Source of the DNA: Vibrio navarrensis
GTDB taxonomy: Bacteria; Pseudomonadota; Gammaproteobacteria; Enterobacterales; Vibrionaceae
Reading direction: 5' to 3'
Assembly: GCF_015767675.1 (NCBI RefSeq)
Contig: NZ_CP065217.1
Span: forward strand, 1,736,001 to 1,800,000
DNA length: 64,000 bases
Shown here: piece after piece, positions 56,297-64,000 of the stretch
How the letters are laid out: each line of letters starts with the position of its first letter
Numbering within the stretch: the first letter of the stretch is position 1
Program-made: the position numbers and the translations under genes
The notes under the pieces: generated by a model
What the model saw: only the letters and a program-made list of their open reading frames with translations
Databases searched by the model: none
Told to the model about the DNA's origin: nothing

Positions 56297-56419
56297 TAAC
56301 GCCCGCCTAAGGGGCTGACAACGCATTACCACTAAACTTAAACACAACAACCGAAACCACCGCGGCTCAATGGGACTGGAAACGCCACGCGTTGACAGTC
56401 CCTCTTGAGGCGTTTGTTA
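56297..56419 (-). repeat. attC site
   Basis: 123 bp, same type as the attC at 55652 with a few changes. Confidence 0.95.
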
Positions 56420-56953
56420 TGTGGCCGGCCACTCTCGCGATAAAACGGACATTTGGACTTTGTCCATGAATCGGCCATTGCGATAACCCGATTCTCTTTT
56501 GATACCTTCGTGCTGATAGCCAGCATTTTCATACGCTTTGATTGCCGCTACGTTGTCACAATATGCGGTCAATTCTATTCGATGTAAGCCAAGCTCTCGG
56601 AATCCATAATTAGTGACTAAACGCGTGACTTCTGTTCCTAGCCCCTTGCCCCAAAGTGCTTTATCACCAATGAGGATAAAATACTCACCACTTCGGTTAA
56701 GTGAGCTAATCCCTGAAATACCAGCATAACCAATCAGTTTTTGGCTTTCTCTACACTCGATACCAAAAGAAATCGTCTTTGAACTTGAGTTAATGTCCGA
56801 CAGCCACTTAGCAATATCTGAACGAGATTGCGGATAGGCATAAGCTGACAGGCTGAATTGTGTCACTTCCCTATCACCAGACCACTGATAAAAGTATTCA
56901 GCATCCTCAACTTCAAGTGAGCGAAGCCTGATTTTTAATGATTCTATGAACAT
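56417..56953 (-). CDS. GNAT acetyltransferase (RimJ/RimL type)
   Basis: 178 residues. IRLRSLEVEDAEYFYQWSGDREVTQFS at the start, QKLIGYAGISGISSLNRSGEYFILIGDKALWGKGLGTEVTRLVTNYGFRELGLHRIELTAYCDNVAAIKAYENAGYQHEGIKRE: the acetyl-CoA loop (GKGLGTE) and the N-AIKAYENAGF-like motif identify it as RimJ/RimL-type. It transfers an acetyl group to an amine, protein N-terminus or small molecule. Its stop overlaps the adjacent attC. Confidence 0.92.
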   Translation of the reverse strand: MFIESLKIRLRSLEVEDAEYFYQWSGDREVTQFSLSAYAYPQSRSDIAKWLSDINSSSKTISFGIECRESQKLIGYAGISGISSLNRSGEYFILIGDKALWGKGLGTEVTRLVTNYGFRELGLHRIELTAYCDNVAAIKAYENAGYQHEGIKRESGYRNGRFMDKVQMSVLSREWPAT

Positions 56954-56982
56954 AGTTCCGTCTTATTTTCACTTAGGACACA

Positions 56983-57102
56983 TAACGCCGCGTTAAGGGG
57001 TGAGTGCCGCCTAAACCTGCTCTCCGCAAACCACTTTCACCACCAAAATCACCGCATACCAAAAATGCCACGCGGCACGAATCCCACTTGAACGCTTTGT
57101 TA
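56983..57102 (-). repeat. attC site
   Basis: 120 bp, taacgccgcgttaaggggtgagtgccgc … ggcacgaatcccacttgaacgctttgtta. Confidence 0.93.
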
Positions 57103-57111
57103 TGTTTGTAA

Positions 57112-57447
57112 TCAAAGCGTACAACTTACACTTTTAGAGTAAGAATGAGCAATTTTGACATTGTTCACTCTTATATAGTGCTCCATACGCCTTCTTAGCG
57201 ATGTAGCGTCATGGCCTTTATCTTCTGTTGGTTCCGAAACTAAATAACCATGTGGGCAAAGCTCATTAATTTTTTCCACGAAAATACTATCAATTTCAAC
57301 ATTTGAACTTGTTAGATTCTTTTCACTAATAGCTATCCATGTGTAATCGTTATCATCAACTTCATAACTGAGAACTTCTATTGGTGCTGCCTGACTAGCG
57401 GCACACCCAGTCAAAAATACTAAACTCATAAAAACTGATTGTTTCAT
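57112..57447 (-). CDS. Small cassette lipoprotein
   Basis: 111 residues from MKQSVFMSLVFLTGCAASQAAPIEVL; the signal peptide and lipobox FLTGC are clear. The ATG at 57445-57447 was chosen because translation from further upstream would run through an attC. The mature part (EVDDNDYTWIAISEKNLTSSNVEIDS… RRRMEHYIRVNNVKI) has no recognised domain. Anchored lipoprotein of unknown role; typical of integron cassettes. Confidence 0.75.
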   Translation of the reverse strand: MKQSVFMSLVFLTGCAASQAAPIEVLSYEVDDNDYTWIAISEKNLTSSNVEIDSIFVEKINELCPHGYLVSEPTEDKGHDATSLRRRMEHYIRVNNVKIAHSYSKSVSCTL

Positions 57448-57463
57448 TTTTATCCTTAAAACA

Positions 57464-57584
57464 TAACGCCCGGTTAAGGGGCAGCCAACGCCATTACAAA
57501 GCTTCCGCATAACACCGTAACCACAAAAAACCAACGCATAATAAAAATGCCACGCGTTGGCTGTCCCTCTTGAACCGTTTGTTA
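57464..57584 (-). repeat. attC site
   Basis: 121 bp, same type as the attC at 55182. Confidence 0.95.
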
Positions 57585-57933
57585 TGCTTAAGCTTCAATA
57601 ACTTACGTTTTAACAGAATCAAGATTAACTCGGCTTTGACTCACAAACAAAAGCCAAAAATCAAAAAACTGAAATGACTCATAATTTTGAAAACCAGACT
57701 TTGAACTTTGCCAGTCAAAACGAAAAACCTAAGATCAAATTGCTGATTGAGCCAACCGCCCTAACCTCGCGCTTGCCCGAGAATTGATTGAGGCAATTCT
57801 CAGAGTTTTTAGCGCCAAAGAATAAGTGTCCGGAAAATAGCGTCCACTGGAGCTGACTTGCCGAAAAACTCGAAACAAACAAGCCTAGGGAACAAAGAAA
57901 AACCATAAACCACTGATTTTACGTGATTAAGCA
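57585..57933. other. Gene-less cassette (family 2, copy 2)
   Basis: 349 bp, closely related to 55302-55651; same lack of a convincing gene. Confidence 0.65.
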
Positions 57934-58053
57934 TAACGCCCTGCTAAGGGGTGAGCAATGCTCTACCAAAGCTACCGCACACCACTTTAATCACAAAACC
58001 CGCCGCATGCTGAAAATGCCACGCATTGCGAATCCCGCTTAAGCAGTTTGTTA
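57934..58053 (-). repeat. attC site
   Basis: 120 bp, taacgccctgctaaggggtgagcaatgc … gcattgcgaatcccgcttaagcagtttgtta. Confidence 0.95.
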
Positions 58054-58399
58054 GCTTAAATTTCAGCACCTTAGATTTACCAAGCCTGAGACTAACCCGA
58101 TTTAGGAAACCGGCAAACTGCCTAAGTTTTAAAACCCGAATTGATTCAAACTTTGTGGCCTTTCATGCGATTCGAAAACCCGAAAATTTTGATAAATCAC
58201 TTTCGGAAAACTCAAAGCGAAAGCAAAACTGCCAAAGCGACTTTGCGCCAAACTGACTAGCCTCGCGCATTCCCAAAACTCAATTGAGGCAACTGCTCAA
58301 GACTTGCGTTGGCAAACAATGCTGATTTGCCGAAAACCTAAACGAATGGCCGAAGGAAGAAAGAACAAGCAGCAAACAATGATTTTTAATGTTTTAAGC
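58054..58399. other. Gene-less cassette (family 3)
   Basis: 346 bp; resembles family 2 in its opening (gcttaaatttcagcaccttag…) but diverged; no convincing gene on either strand. Confidence 0.6.
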
Positions 58400-58519
58400 T
58401 AACGCCCTGCTAAGGGGTGAGCAATGCACTACAAGAGCTACCGCACACCGCCTTAATCACAAAACTCACCGCATGCTGAAAATGCCACGCATTGCGAATC
58501 CCTCTTAAGCAGTTTGTTA
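58400..58519 (-). repeat. attC site
   Basis: 120 bp, very similar to the attC at 57934. Confidence 0.95.
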
Positions 58520-58996
58520 GGCGCGCAGTTGTAATTGGTAAAAATCAGTTTCATCGTGCTTTGGATTAGGGCAGCAATATGCCCAACCATTACGCTTATA
58601 GAACCTTAACGCCCTTGTGTTCGTTCTACTCACGGAAAGCACAGCACGATTACAACCAGCTCGTGTCAATTCTGTTTCGATGTAGAGCTGAACTTGCTGG
58701 CTCAAACCGGAACCTCGGATTTCAGGCAACAAGTAAATCAAATGGACATAACCGGTATCTGGCTCGGGCGAAAAAGAACGAAACTCTAACTGCCCTACCA
58801 ATTGCCCATCCAACCAGATATGGATGTAAAACCAACCTGCTTCAGATTGCCTTTCTTGGATTCGTTCTCGATAACCTGCTATGAAATCATCAAAACCCGA
58901 ATAGGTTTTGAAGCTGCAATAGTAAGCGTCCTTTCGAGCAGCTACGCAAAAATCATAATCTTGCGCCAAATTGATCACTTTAAATTCTACGTTCAT
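58517..58996 (-). CDS. GNAT acetyltransferase (cassette)
   Basis: 159 residues. The GNAT core is GQLVGQLEFRSFSPEPDTGYVHLIYLLPEIRGSGLSQQVQLYIETELTRAGCNRAVLSVSRTNTRALRFYKRNGW: acetyl-CoA loop RGSGLS and the NTRALRFYKRNGW motif. Substrate unknown. Its stop overlaps the attC, and the ATG lies 25 bases from the next attC, so it fills its cassette completely. Confidence 0.92.
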   Translation of the reverse strand: MNVEFKVINLAQDYDFCVAARKDAYYCSFKTYSGFDDFIAGYRERIQERQSEAGWFYIHIWLDGQLVGQLEFRSFSPEPDTGYVHLIYLLPEIRGSGLSQQVQLYIETELTRAGCNRAVLSVSRTNTRALRFYKRNGWAYCCPNPKHDETDFYQLQLRA

Positions 58997-59021
58997 CCCT
59001 AATCCTAAAGTGAATAGCGCC

Positions 59022-59143
59022 TAACGCCCGCCTAAGGGGCTGGCAACGCATGACCACTAAACTCAAACACAACAACTGCAACCACCGCAGCTCATTGGGA
59101 CTGGAAACGCCGCGCGTTGACAGTCCCTTTGAGGCGTTTGTTA
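59022..59143 (-). repeat. attC site
   Basis: 122 bp, same type as 55652. Confidence 0.95.
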
Positions 59144-59554
59144 GCTTCGTAGCCCATTGTTTACCAATGATTTTTAAACAAATTTGCTTGAAATGCATTT
59201 TACGCAAAAGCATCACTCAAACACACGTCCAACACCAAAAGCTGTGAAGTGAGCAGCCAAAACTCGCAGCGATCAAGGTTAAGTTGGCCACTTACCGAAT
59301 TTCCGACAAAGAAAGCGCGATTTCAGCGACAATGCAGCCTTTGTGAAACGAAACTTTCCGTGTGGAGCATCCAACAACATTGAAGCATCGAAACTTGATG
59401 GTTTTCAGCGACTTTGAAACTGCTGAGCATTCAACACTTTCTACCAAGTCAGAATCCGACAAACTCGAAAGCCAACTTGTGCAATTTGAACGCTAAAAGC
59501 TGATTTTTCAGAACGATTGAGTTTGGATTTTGATGATTCCAGCCTTTAAGAAGC
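59144..59554. other. Gene-less cassette, copy 2 of 54051-54463
   Basis: 411 bp; shares long blocks with the outermost cassette. No gene recognised. Confidence 0.65.
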
Positions 59555-59674
59555 TAACGCCCGGTTAAGGGGCAGCCAACGCCATTACCAAGCTTCCGCA
59601 TAACACCGTAACCACAAAAACCAACGCATGATAAAAATGCCGCGCGTTGGCTGTCCCTCTTGAACCGTTTGTTA
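59555..59674 (-). repeat. attC site
   Basis: 120 bp, same type as 55182. Confidence 0.95.
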
Positions 59675-59819
59675 TGTTTAAGCTTCAATGACTTACGTTT
59701 TACCAAAACCAAGATTAACTCGTTTTTGACTGACAAACAAAAGTCAAAAACCAGAAGACTGAAACGACTCATAGATTTGAAAAACAAACTTCGAATTTCG
59801 GCAATTCAATCACAAAAAC
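59675..59819. other. Gene-less cassette (family 2, copy 3), cut by ISL3
   Basis: 145 bp left of a family-2 cassette; sequence follows 55302-55445 and stops at the ISL3 end. Confidence 0.65.
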
Positions 59820-60645
59820 GGTTCATCCGGAAAATCGATACTTCGCCTCATGACTGGCTTTGATTTTTAACTCAAAAAATTCCCAATCACGATACCCATA
59901 GGCGACTTTGTTCAGCGTCTTTATTCGGTTGTTCACACCCTCTACTCGACCACTATTCATCCTTTCATCATAAAATGCCAATATCCCATCCTTATGCTTC
60001 CTCAGGGTCTTAGTAAACTTCTCTAGCATCACAATGCCTGAGTGGTTCGCTTCATCTATCCAGCTTTCTAGCCATCTCTCACCCTCTATCTTTGATGGCT
60101 GCGACCACAGCATTCTTAACTTCTCTTTTAAATAATAAACCACCGCTAAGGGCTGATTGGCTGCGAGTGCTCGCTCCAATCTCGCTTGGCCTTGCTCATC
60201 TAACCTATCGGGATTACTTACCAATAACCAACGAGTATTCTTAAGGTATTGAGCGTCATTTTTGTTACTCATCGAATTTTGTAGTTCACGCCTGAACTCT
60301 GTCAGCTTTTCATTAAAACGCTTCACCACGTGGAAACGGTCAATGACCAACTTCGCCTTCGGGGCGTGCTGTTTTACCGAAGAGATGTATGCCTGTCCCA
60401 TATCGGTGGCGACGGCTTCAATCGGCTTTTTACAACGCAGCTTCCGTTTCCAAAAACCGTCAAGGCTTTCGGCCTTCTTTCCTTTCTCTGTATAAATGAC
60501 GGCACTTGTCTTCATATCAATCACAACCGTCATGAAGCCACTTTTTGAGCCACAGTAAATCTCATTGCGTATTTCGGAGCATTCCGATCAGTCATTTCCC
60601 CCCTGTGTCAGCATAGTTGTCGCCTAGATTTTTAAGGAGATAACT

Positions 60646-61185
60646 ATGCCAGCCAATCCAGTTCCAATTGATGTGAAAACGAAAGGCCAAACTTGGCTGT
60701 TACCACCATATAATTGGTCTCATCGAAGAATTGCTAAAGAATTAGATGTGAGTCCATCCGTGGTATCTAAGTGGAGAAATGAACTTGTTGAAAGCGGCCT
60801 ATTGTCTACAGAGCTGCCCTTAGAAAATGCTACTACTGATTATTCAGCGGAGCAGAGATTTTTCATAGTGATTGAAACTGCAACAATGTCTGAACGCGAG
60901 TTAGCTGAATACTGTAGGTCTAAAGGGTTATTTGTCGATGACGTTAAAACCTGGCGAGCACTGTCTATCAAGGCGCAGAGTACAACATCGGCTTCAATGT
61001 CACACAAAGAAAATAAGCTACTACGTGATGAACGCAGAAAGGTAAAAGCGTTGGAGAAGGAGTTGGCACGTAAAGATAAAGCACTTGCTGAAACGGCTGC
61101 GCTACTGGTTTTGCGGGAAAAGTTCAATGCCCTCTGGGAAATCAACGAGGAAGACTTATTCCTATCTCAGAGCGGCTTAAAATAG
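60646..61185 (+). CDS. IS3-like transposase OrfA (copy B)
   Basis: 179 residues, identical to 3464-4003. GGAG precedes the ATG. Stop right after the CTTAAAA heptamer at 61176-61182. Confidence 0.88.
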   Translation: MPANPVPIDVKTKGQTWLLPPYNWSHRRIAKELDVSPSVVSKWRNELVESGLLSTELPLENATTDYSAEQRFFIVIETATMSERELAEYCRSKGLFVDDVKTWRALSIKAQSTTSASMSHKENKLLRDERRKVKALEKELARKDKALAETAALLVLREKFNALWEINEEDLFLSQSGLK

Positions 61186-61307
61186 TCACACTTGTTGATG
61201 AAGCTGTACGTAAAGGGGCAACAAAGACAAAGGCTTGTTCCACCGTTGGGTTATCAATACGAACGTTCCAGCGTTGGACACGGAACTCTGCCGAAATCAC
61301 AAGTGAT

Positions 61308-62195
61308 ATGCGTCAGCATCCTCGGCAGCACGAGCCTCATAATAAGCTATCAGAAGCCGAAAGGCAGCAGATATTAGATATCTGCAATACACCAGAGTAT
61401 GCCGATTTACCTCCGAATATCATCGTTCCAATGTTGGCTGATGAAGGCATTTACATTGCCTCAGAGTCCACATTTTATCGTGTATTAAAAGCAAACAACC
61501 AGCTAGGTAAGCGAACTCGTAACAAAGCTGGCACAAGTCCTTCTCGACCAAAGGTTCAAAAAGCCTGCAAACCAAATCAGGTATGGAGCTGGGATATCAG
61601 TTATCTGCCATCGAAAATACGAGGGAAGCACTATTACCTCTATTTGATAATGGATATCTTCAGTAGAAAAGTAGTAGGTGCAGAAGTGTATGATCAGGAG
61701 CTAGGCGAATATGCAGCGGAGTTACTCCAAAGAACAACATGGCGGGAAAAGTGTGTGCAAGGCAACATTACTTTGCACTCTGACAACGGTGCTCCTATGA
61801 GAAGTTACACCATGCTTGCAAAGATGTATGACCTTGGGATTGCAAGCTCTTACTCTAGGCCAAGAGTAAGCAATGACAACCCATACTCTGAGTCGTTGTT
61901 CAAAACAATAAAGTATTGTCCTTCATGGCCAATGGATGGGTTTTCTTCCATTGAAGACGCTCGGTGTTGGGTTGGTAATTTTGTTGATTGGTATAACAAT
62001 GAGCATAAACACAGTGGCATAAAGTATGTAACACCTCAGCAGAGGCATTGCGGGGAGGATAATGAAATTCTCCGACAGCGTATGCAAGTCTACCGACGTG
62101 CTCAATTGACTCATCCAGGCAGATGGAGTCGGCAAACGAGAGACTGGAGTTATATCGATGAGGTGTACTTGAACCCTGAAAAGTGTGCAGCGTAA
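61308..62195 (+). CDS. IS3-like transposase OrfB (copy B)
   Basis: 295 residues, identical to 2454-3341. The frame is open upstream to the CTTAAAA site, so the working protein is probably the OrfAB fusion 60646-62195. Integrase residues in WSWDISYLP, LHSDNGAP and NPYSESLFKTIK. Confidence 0.9.
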   Translation: MRQHPRQHEPHNKLSEAERQQILDICNTPEYADLPPNIIVPMLADEGIYIASESTFYRVLKANNQLGKRTRNKAGTSPSRPKVQKACKPNQVWSWDISYLPSKIRGKHYYLYLIMDIFSRKVVGAEVYDQELGEYAAELLQRTTWREKCVQGNITLHSDNGAPMRSYTMLAKMYDLGIASSYSRPRVSNDNPYSESLFKTIKYCPSWPMDGFSSIEDARCWVGNFVDWYNNEHKHSGIKYVTPQQRHCGEDNEILRQRMQVYRRAQLTHPGRWSRQTRDWSYIDEVYLNPEKCAA

Positions 62196-62825
62196 TCATT
62201 CACGTTACTAAATTGTAAAAAAGACGACAACTTGCTTGAAAAACAGCGGAAACGAGCGATCGCAATCACCGAAATACGCATCTCATCAATTCCAATGTGA
62301 GTGACGTTTTTAAGACAAGGTTGAGAGTATCGCTTTTGCAGGTAATGCTTCTGAATATCTTTCACTGTATCCCAACAGACACCACATAGCTTGGCAATGG
62401 CATTGATGGTGACGTTCAATGCTGACAGCGAGAGAACATACTGTTCAAAGCCCTTTGTGTAACGCACCTTGGGACGAGGAACAAAGTTAAGCGGCAAATA
62501 CCCGAGTGTATTACAAGCTCGGCATTCAATCCGCTGGTTTGCTATCTGGATGTAACAGGGGCTAGTGCCGATTGGCGTAGCGATGAAACGGCGAACCTTA
62601 CCTCCTTTTTTTTATGACATCACGACTACGACATGATGGACATTTAATATGAGGATTGTGTGCTACGTGAAAGATGGTCGCGTCACCATCAAACTCTGTA
62701 GAGCAATAATGGAAAGGGCCGCGTATTCCAAAGCGATGGTAAAGAAGTGAAGTTGACATTAACTGGCTATTTTTGGCGATATGGTATCAGAAAAGCCATT
62801 CAGGTATCGATTTTCCGGATGAACC

Positions 62826-62905
62826 AAAAACACACTGTAAACCCTGAATTTCAATTTTGCACTAAAGTCGCCACGCGTTGGCAATCCCTCTTGAGCCGTT
62901 TGTTA
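62826..62905 (-). repeat. attC, 3' part only
   Basis: …cgccacgcgttggcaatccctcttgagccgtttgtta, matching the end of the attC at 63277-63397; the other half was lost with the ISL3 insertion. Confidence 0.85.
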
Positions 62906-62959
62906 TATTTTCATTATCTACACTAACGTGACCGACTGTTTAGGATTGCCGATAAACCA

Positions 62960-63244
62960 TTAACAAACTGATATTTCTTGCTTTTCCAAAACTGTAGCAG
63001 CTTCCGCACGCTCAATGATTTTTAACAATACAGATTGAATCGCTTCGTCTTCGCGGGCATCTTTGTCACTTGTAAAGCGTTGTATTTGAGGCTCGGCATT
63101 CTCCTCAGGTAAAAAGGTGATAACGACTTCAGTCGCTAAATCCGTCGTTTTACCGAAATACTCTAATGATATTTGCGGATAACCTTTGAAACCTCTTTGT
63201 ACTCGTTTCAATATGCGTTTTTTCGCTTTATCCACGTTCATCAT
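62960..63244 (-). CDS. Hypothetical cassette protein
   Basis: 94 residues: MNVDKAKKRILKRVQRGFKGYPQISLEYFGKTTDLATEVVITFLPEENAEPQIQRFTSDKDAREDEAIQSVLLKIIERAEAATV. Compact alpha/beta look, basic start and acidic middle. No family recognised beyond being a typical Vibrio integron cassette gene. Flanked by a partial attC and the attC at 63277. Confidence 0.7.
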   Translation of the reverse strand: MMNVDKAKKRILKRVQRGFKGYPQISLEYFGKTTDLATEVVITFLPEENAEPQIQRFTSDKDAREDEAIQSVLLKIIERAEAATVLEKQEISVC

Positions 63245-63276
63245 GAATCCTTTTGATTGCTGAACTTAAAAAAATA

Positions 63277-63397
63277 TAACGCTCGGCTAAGGGGTTGACA
63301 ACGCACTGCCGAACTTAAAAAACACACTGTAAACACTAAACTTCAATTTTGAACTAAAGTCGCCAAGCGTTGGCAATCCCTCTTGAGCCGTTTGTTA
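63277..63397 (-). repeat. attC site
   Basis: 121 bp, taacgctcggctaaggggttgacaacgc … gcgttggcaatccctcttgagccgtttgtta. Confidence 0.95.
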
Positions 63398-63660
63398 TGC
63401 AAATTCAATAAGATAAACTGACTTTACTCGATCAAAAGCCACGATTGCAATGGTTGAGTGATTCAAGAAACAACCCAAGTAGGAGCCGTGATAAATTAGC
63501 CGCCAAAACAAAGTCCACCCTTCAACAACAAACCAAGCTTTTGAACCAGGAAAACTCAACAAGCAAGACTTTCAGAAAATGCGAAATGCTCGATTAACTT
63601 GCCCTTTCCACACTTTGCGCCCGCTAAATTCACAACAAACAAGCACCAAAACTCATTGAG
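63398..63660. other. Gene-less cassette cut by IS1634
   Basis: 263 bp, no gene recognised; ends at the IS1634 boundary. Confidence 0.5.
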
Positions 63661-64000
63661 CCGTCATTCCGCAGCTAATTCCAGAATTTAAATAGTGTGA
63701 TCTGGCGATCAGTTTTTCATAAAAACCACGACACCATCTTGACCGCGATCGACAGTTTTGATCTATTACTGCTATTTGACGGTCTCAAAATATGTCTACC
63801 CATCCTGTTATTAAACGCTTAGATCACCTTGGTCTCATTGCCGCCTTTTGTCACGAAATTGGCCTGCCACGGATGATAGATGCCGTTATCCCAAAATATT
63901 CTGACCACAATGTTTCTCATGGTGACGCGGTATTGGCCATGCTCCTAAATGGACTTGGCTTTCATAGCAGAACACTGCACATGTTCTCGGACTTTTTTAA
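63661..64000 (+). mobile_element. IS1634 family element, copy 2 (left part)
   Basis: ccgtcattccgcagctaatt and onward match the complement of 17618-17280. Runs off the window. Confidence 0.93.
63792..64000 (+). CDS. IS1634 transposase, N-terminal part
   Basis: First 69 codons, MSTHPVIKRLDHLG… to MFSDFF, same as the protein at 15877-17487; continues beyond the window. Confidence 0.93.
   Translation, partial: MSTHPVIKRLDHLGLIAAFCHEIGLPRMIDAVIPKYSDHNVSHGDAVLAMLLNGLGFHSRTLHMFSDFF

Larger units (their letters stand above)
60566..62280 (+). mobile_element. IS3-like insertion sequence, copy B (1715 bp)
   Basis: Same length and proteins as copy A. Ends TGCGTATTTCGG… / …CCGAAATACGCA; the direct repeat tctcat lies at 60560-60565 and 62281-62286, confirming a 6-bp duplication for this element. 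Confidence 0.93.
59823..62759 (-). pseudogene. ISL3 transposase, split by IS and frameshifted
   Basis: N-terminal part 62759 to 62287: MSTSLLYHRFGIRGPFHYCS…, zinc finger CPSC / CRAC, then a helix-turn-helix (INAIAKLCGVCWDTVKDI) and HIGIDEM. C-terminal part 60565-59823: VIDMKTSAVIYTEKGKKAESLDGFW, ATDMGQAYISSVKQHAPKAKLVIDRFHVVKRFN and GRVEGVNNRIKTLNKVAYGYRD, the ISL3 DDE core. A run of eight A around 62606-62613 breaks the N-terminal frame (removal of one A restores it). Inactive. Confidence 0.85.
59820..62825 (-). mobile_element. ISL3 family element, itself interrupted by an IS
   Basis: Inverted ends ggttcatccggaaaatcgat and the complement of …atcgattttccggatgaacc are nearly perfect over 22 bp. 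aaaaac flanks both sides. Without the inner 1715-bp element and its 6-bp repeat it would be about 1285 bp. To its left is a family-2 cassette and to its right the 3' half of an attC, so a cassette boundary was lost. Confidence 0.88.

Overview
The window looks like accessory DNA from a gamma-proteobacterium, most probably a Vibrio. The main reason is the 54-63.6 kb stretch: about a dozen closely related attC sites of roughly 120 bp, spaced a few hundred bases apart with small cassettes between them, as in a Vibrio superintegron. No rRNA or tRNA gene was seen. Species cannot be settled from the sequence alone.

Layout. 1-0.8 kb: 5' part of an SMC-like ATPase gene. 1.2-5.1 kb: a group II intron whose reverse transcriptase is split by an IS3-like element. 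5.4-8.4 kb: a YehS-type gene, an IS3 element that cut off a TetR-like regulator, and an HD-GYP phosphodiesterase. 8.5-11.3 kb: small accessory genes, one broken at a G8 tract. 11.4-18.8 kb: an AT-rich plasmid-like mobilisation block (possible accessory gene, relaxase, unknown gene) interrupted by ISAs1 and IS1634 elements, then an orphan HipB-type repressor. 18.9-21.0 kb: second group II intron. 21.2-28.0 kb: a SIR2-HerA defence pair, each gene interrupted in frame by an IS (ISAs1 in sir2, IS66 in herA). 28.1-30.3 kb: third group II intron. 30.3-32.1 kb: IS scrap fused to a 5'-truncated BREX brxL. 32.2-37.3 kb: small unknown genes, a lipoprotein, a membrane AraC-type regulator. 37.4-42.7 kb: frameshifted IS66-type element abutting a large helicase-like plasmid replication protein, with duplicated and iteron-like repeats upstream of it. 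42.8-52.8 kb: complete type I-C CRISPR-Cas locus on the minus strand (cas3, cas5, cas8, cas7, cas4, cas1, cas2, leader, 27 repeats). 53.0-54.0 kb: no gene seen. 54.0-63.7 kb: integron cassettes, minus-strand sense, with a nested ISL3/IS3-like insertion. 63.7 kb to end: start of a second IS1634 copy.

The most interesting item is in the only large gap of the cas operon, between cas3 and cas5. Reading on the minus strand there is a strong promoter (TTGACA, 17 bp, TATTTT), a ribosome site and GTG start for a 49-residue protein with a hydrophobic C-terminal half, and then a degenerate repeat / 23-nt pseudo-spacer / degenerate repeat. The pseudo-spacer shares a 7-nt seed (TTGTCTG) with the DNA between the -35 and -10 of that promoter. 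This is the architecture of a CreTA-type module, in which a crRNA-like antitoxin steers Cascade to silence a toxin gene so that the cell depends on its CRISPR effector. Here the toxin candidate would be a small membrane protein in a type I-C locus.

Overall the region is a graveyard and exchange point for defence systems: an intact I-C CRISPR, a SIR2-HerA pair that precise IS excision could restore in frame, a BREX remnant, toxin-antitoxin genes, and a fragment of a second cas3. Several of the IS elements and both kinds of intron occur in multiple copies, which gives ample substrate for rearrangement.
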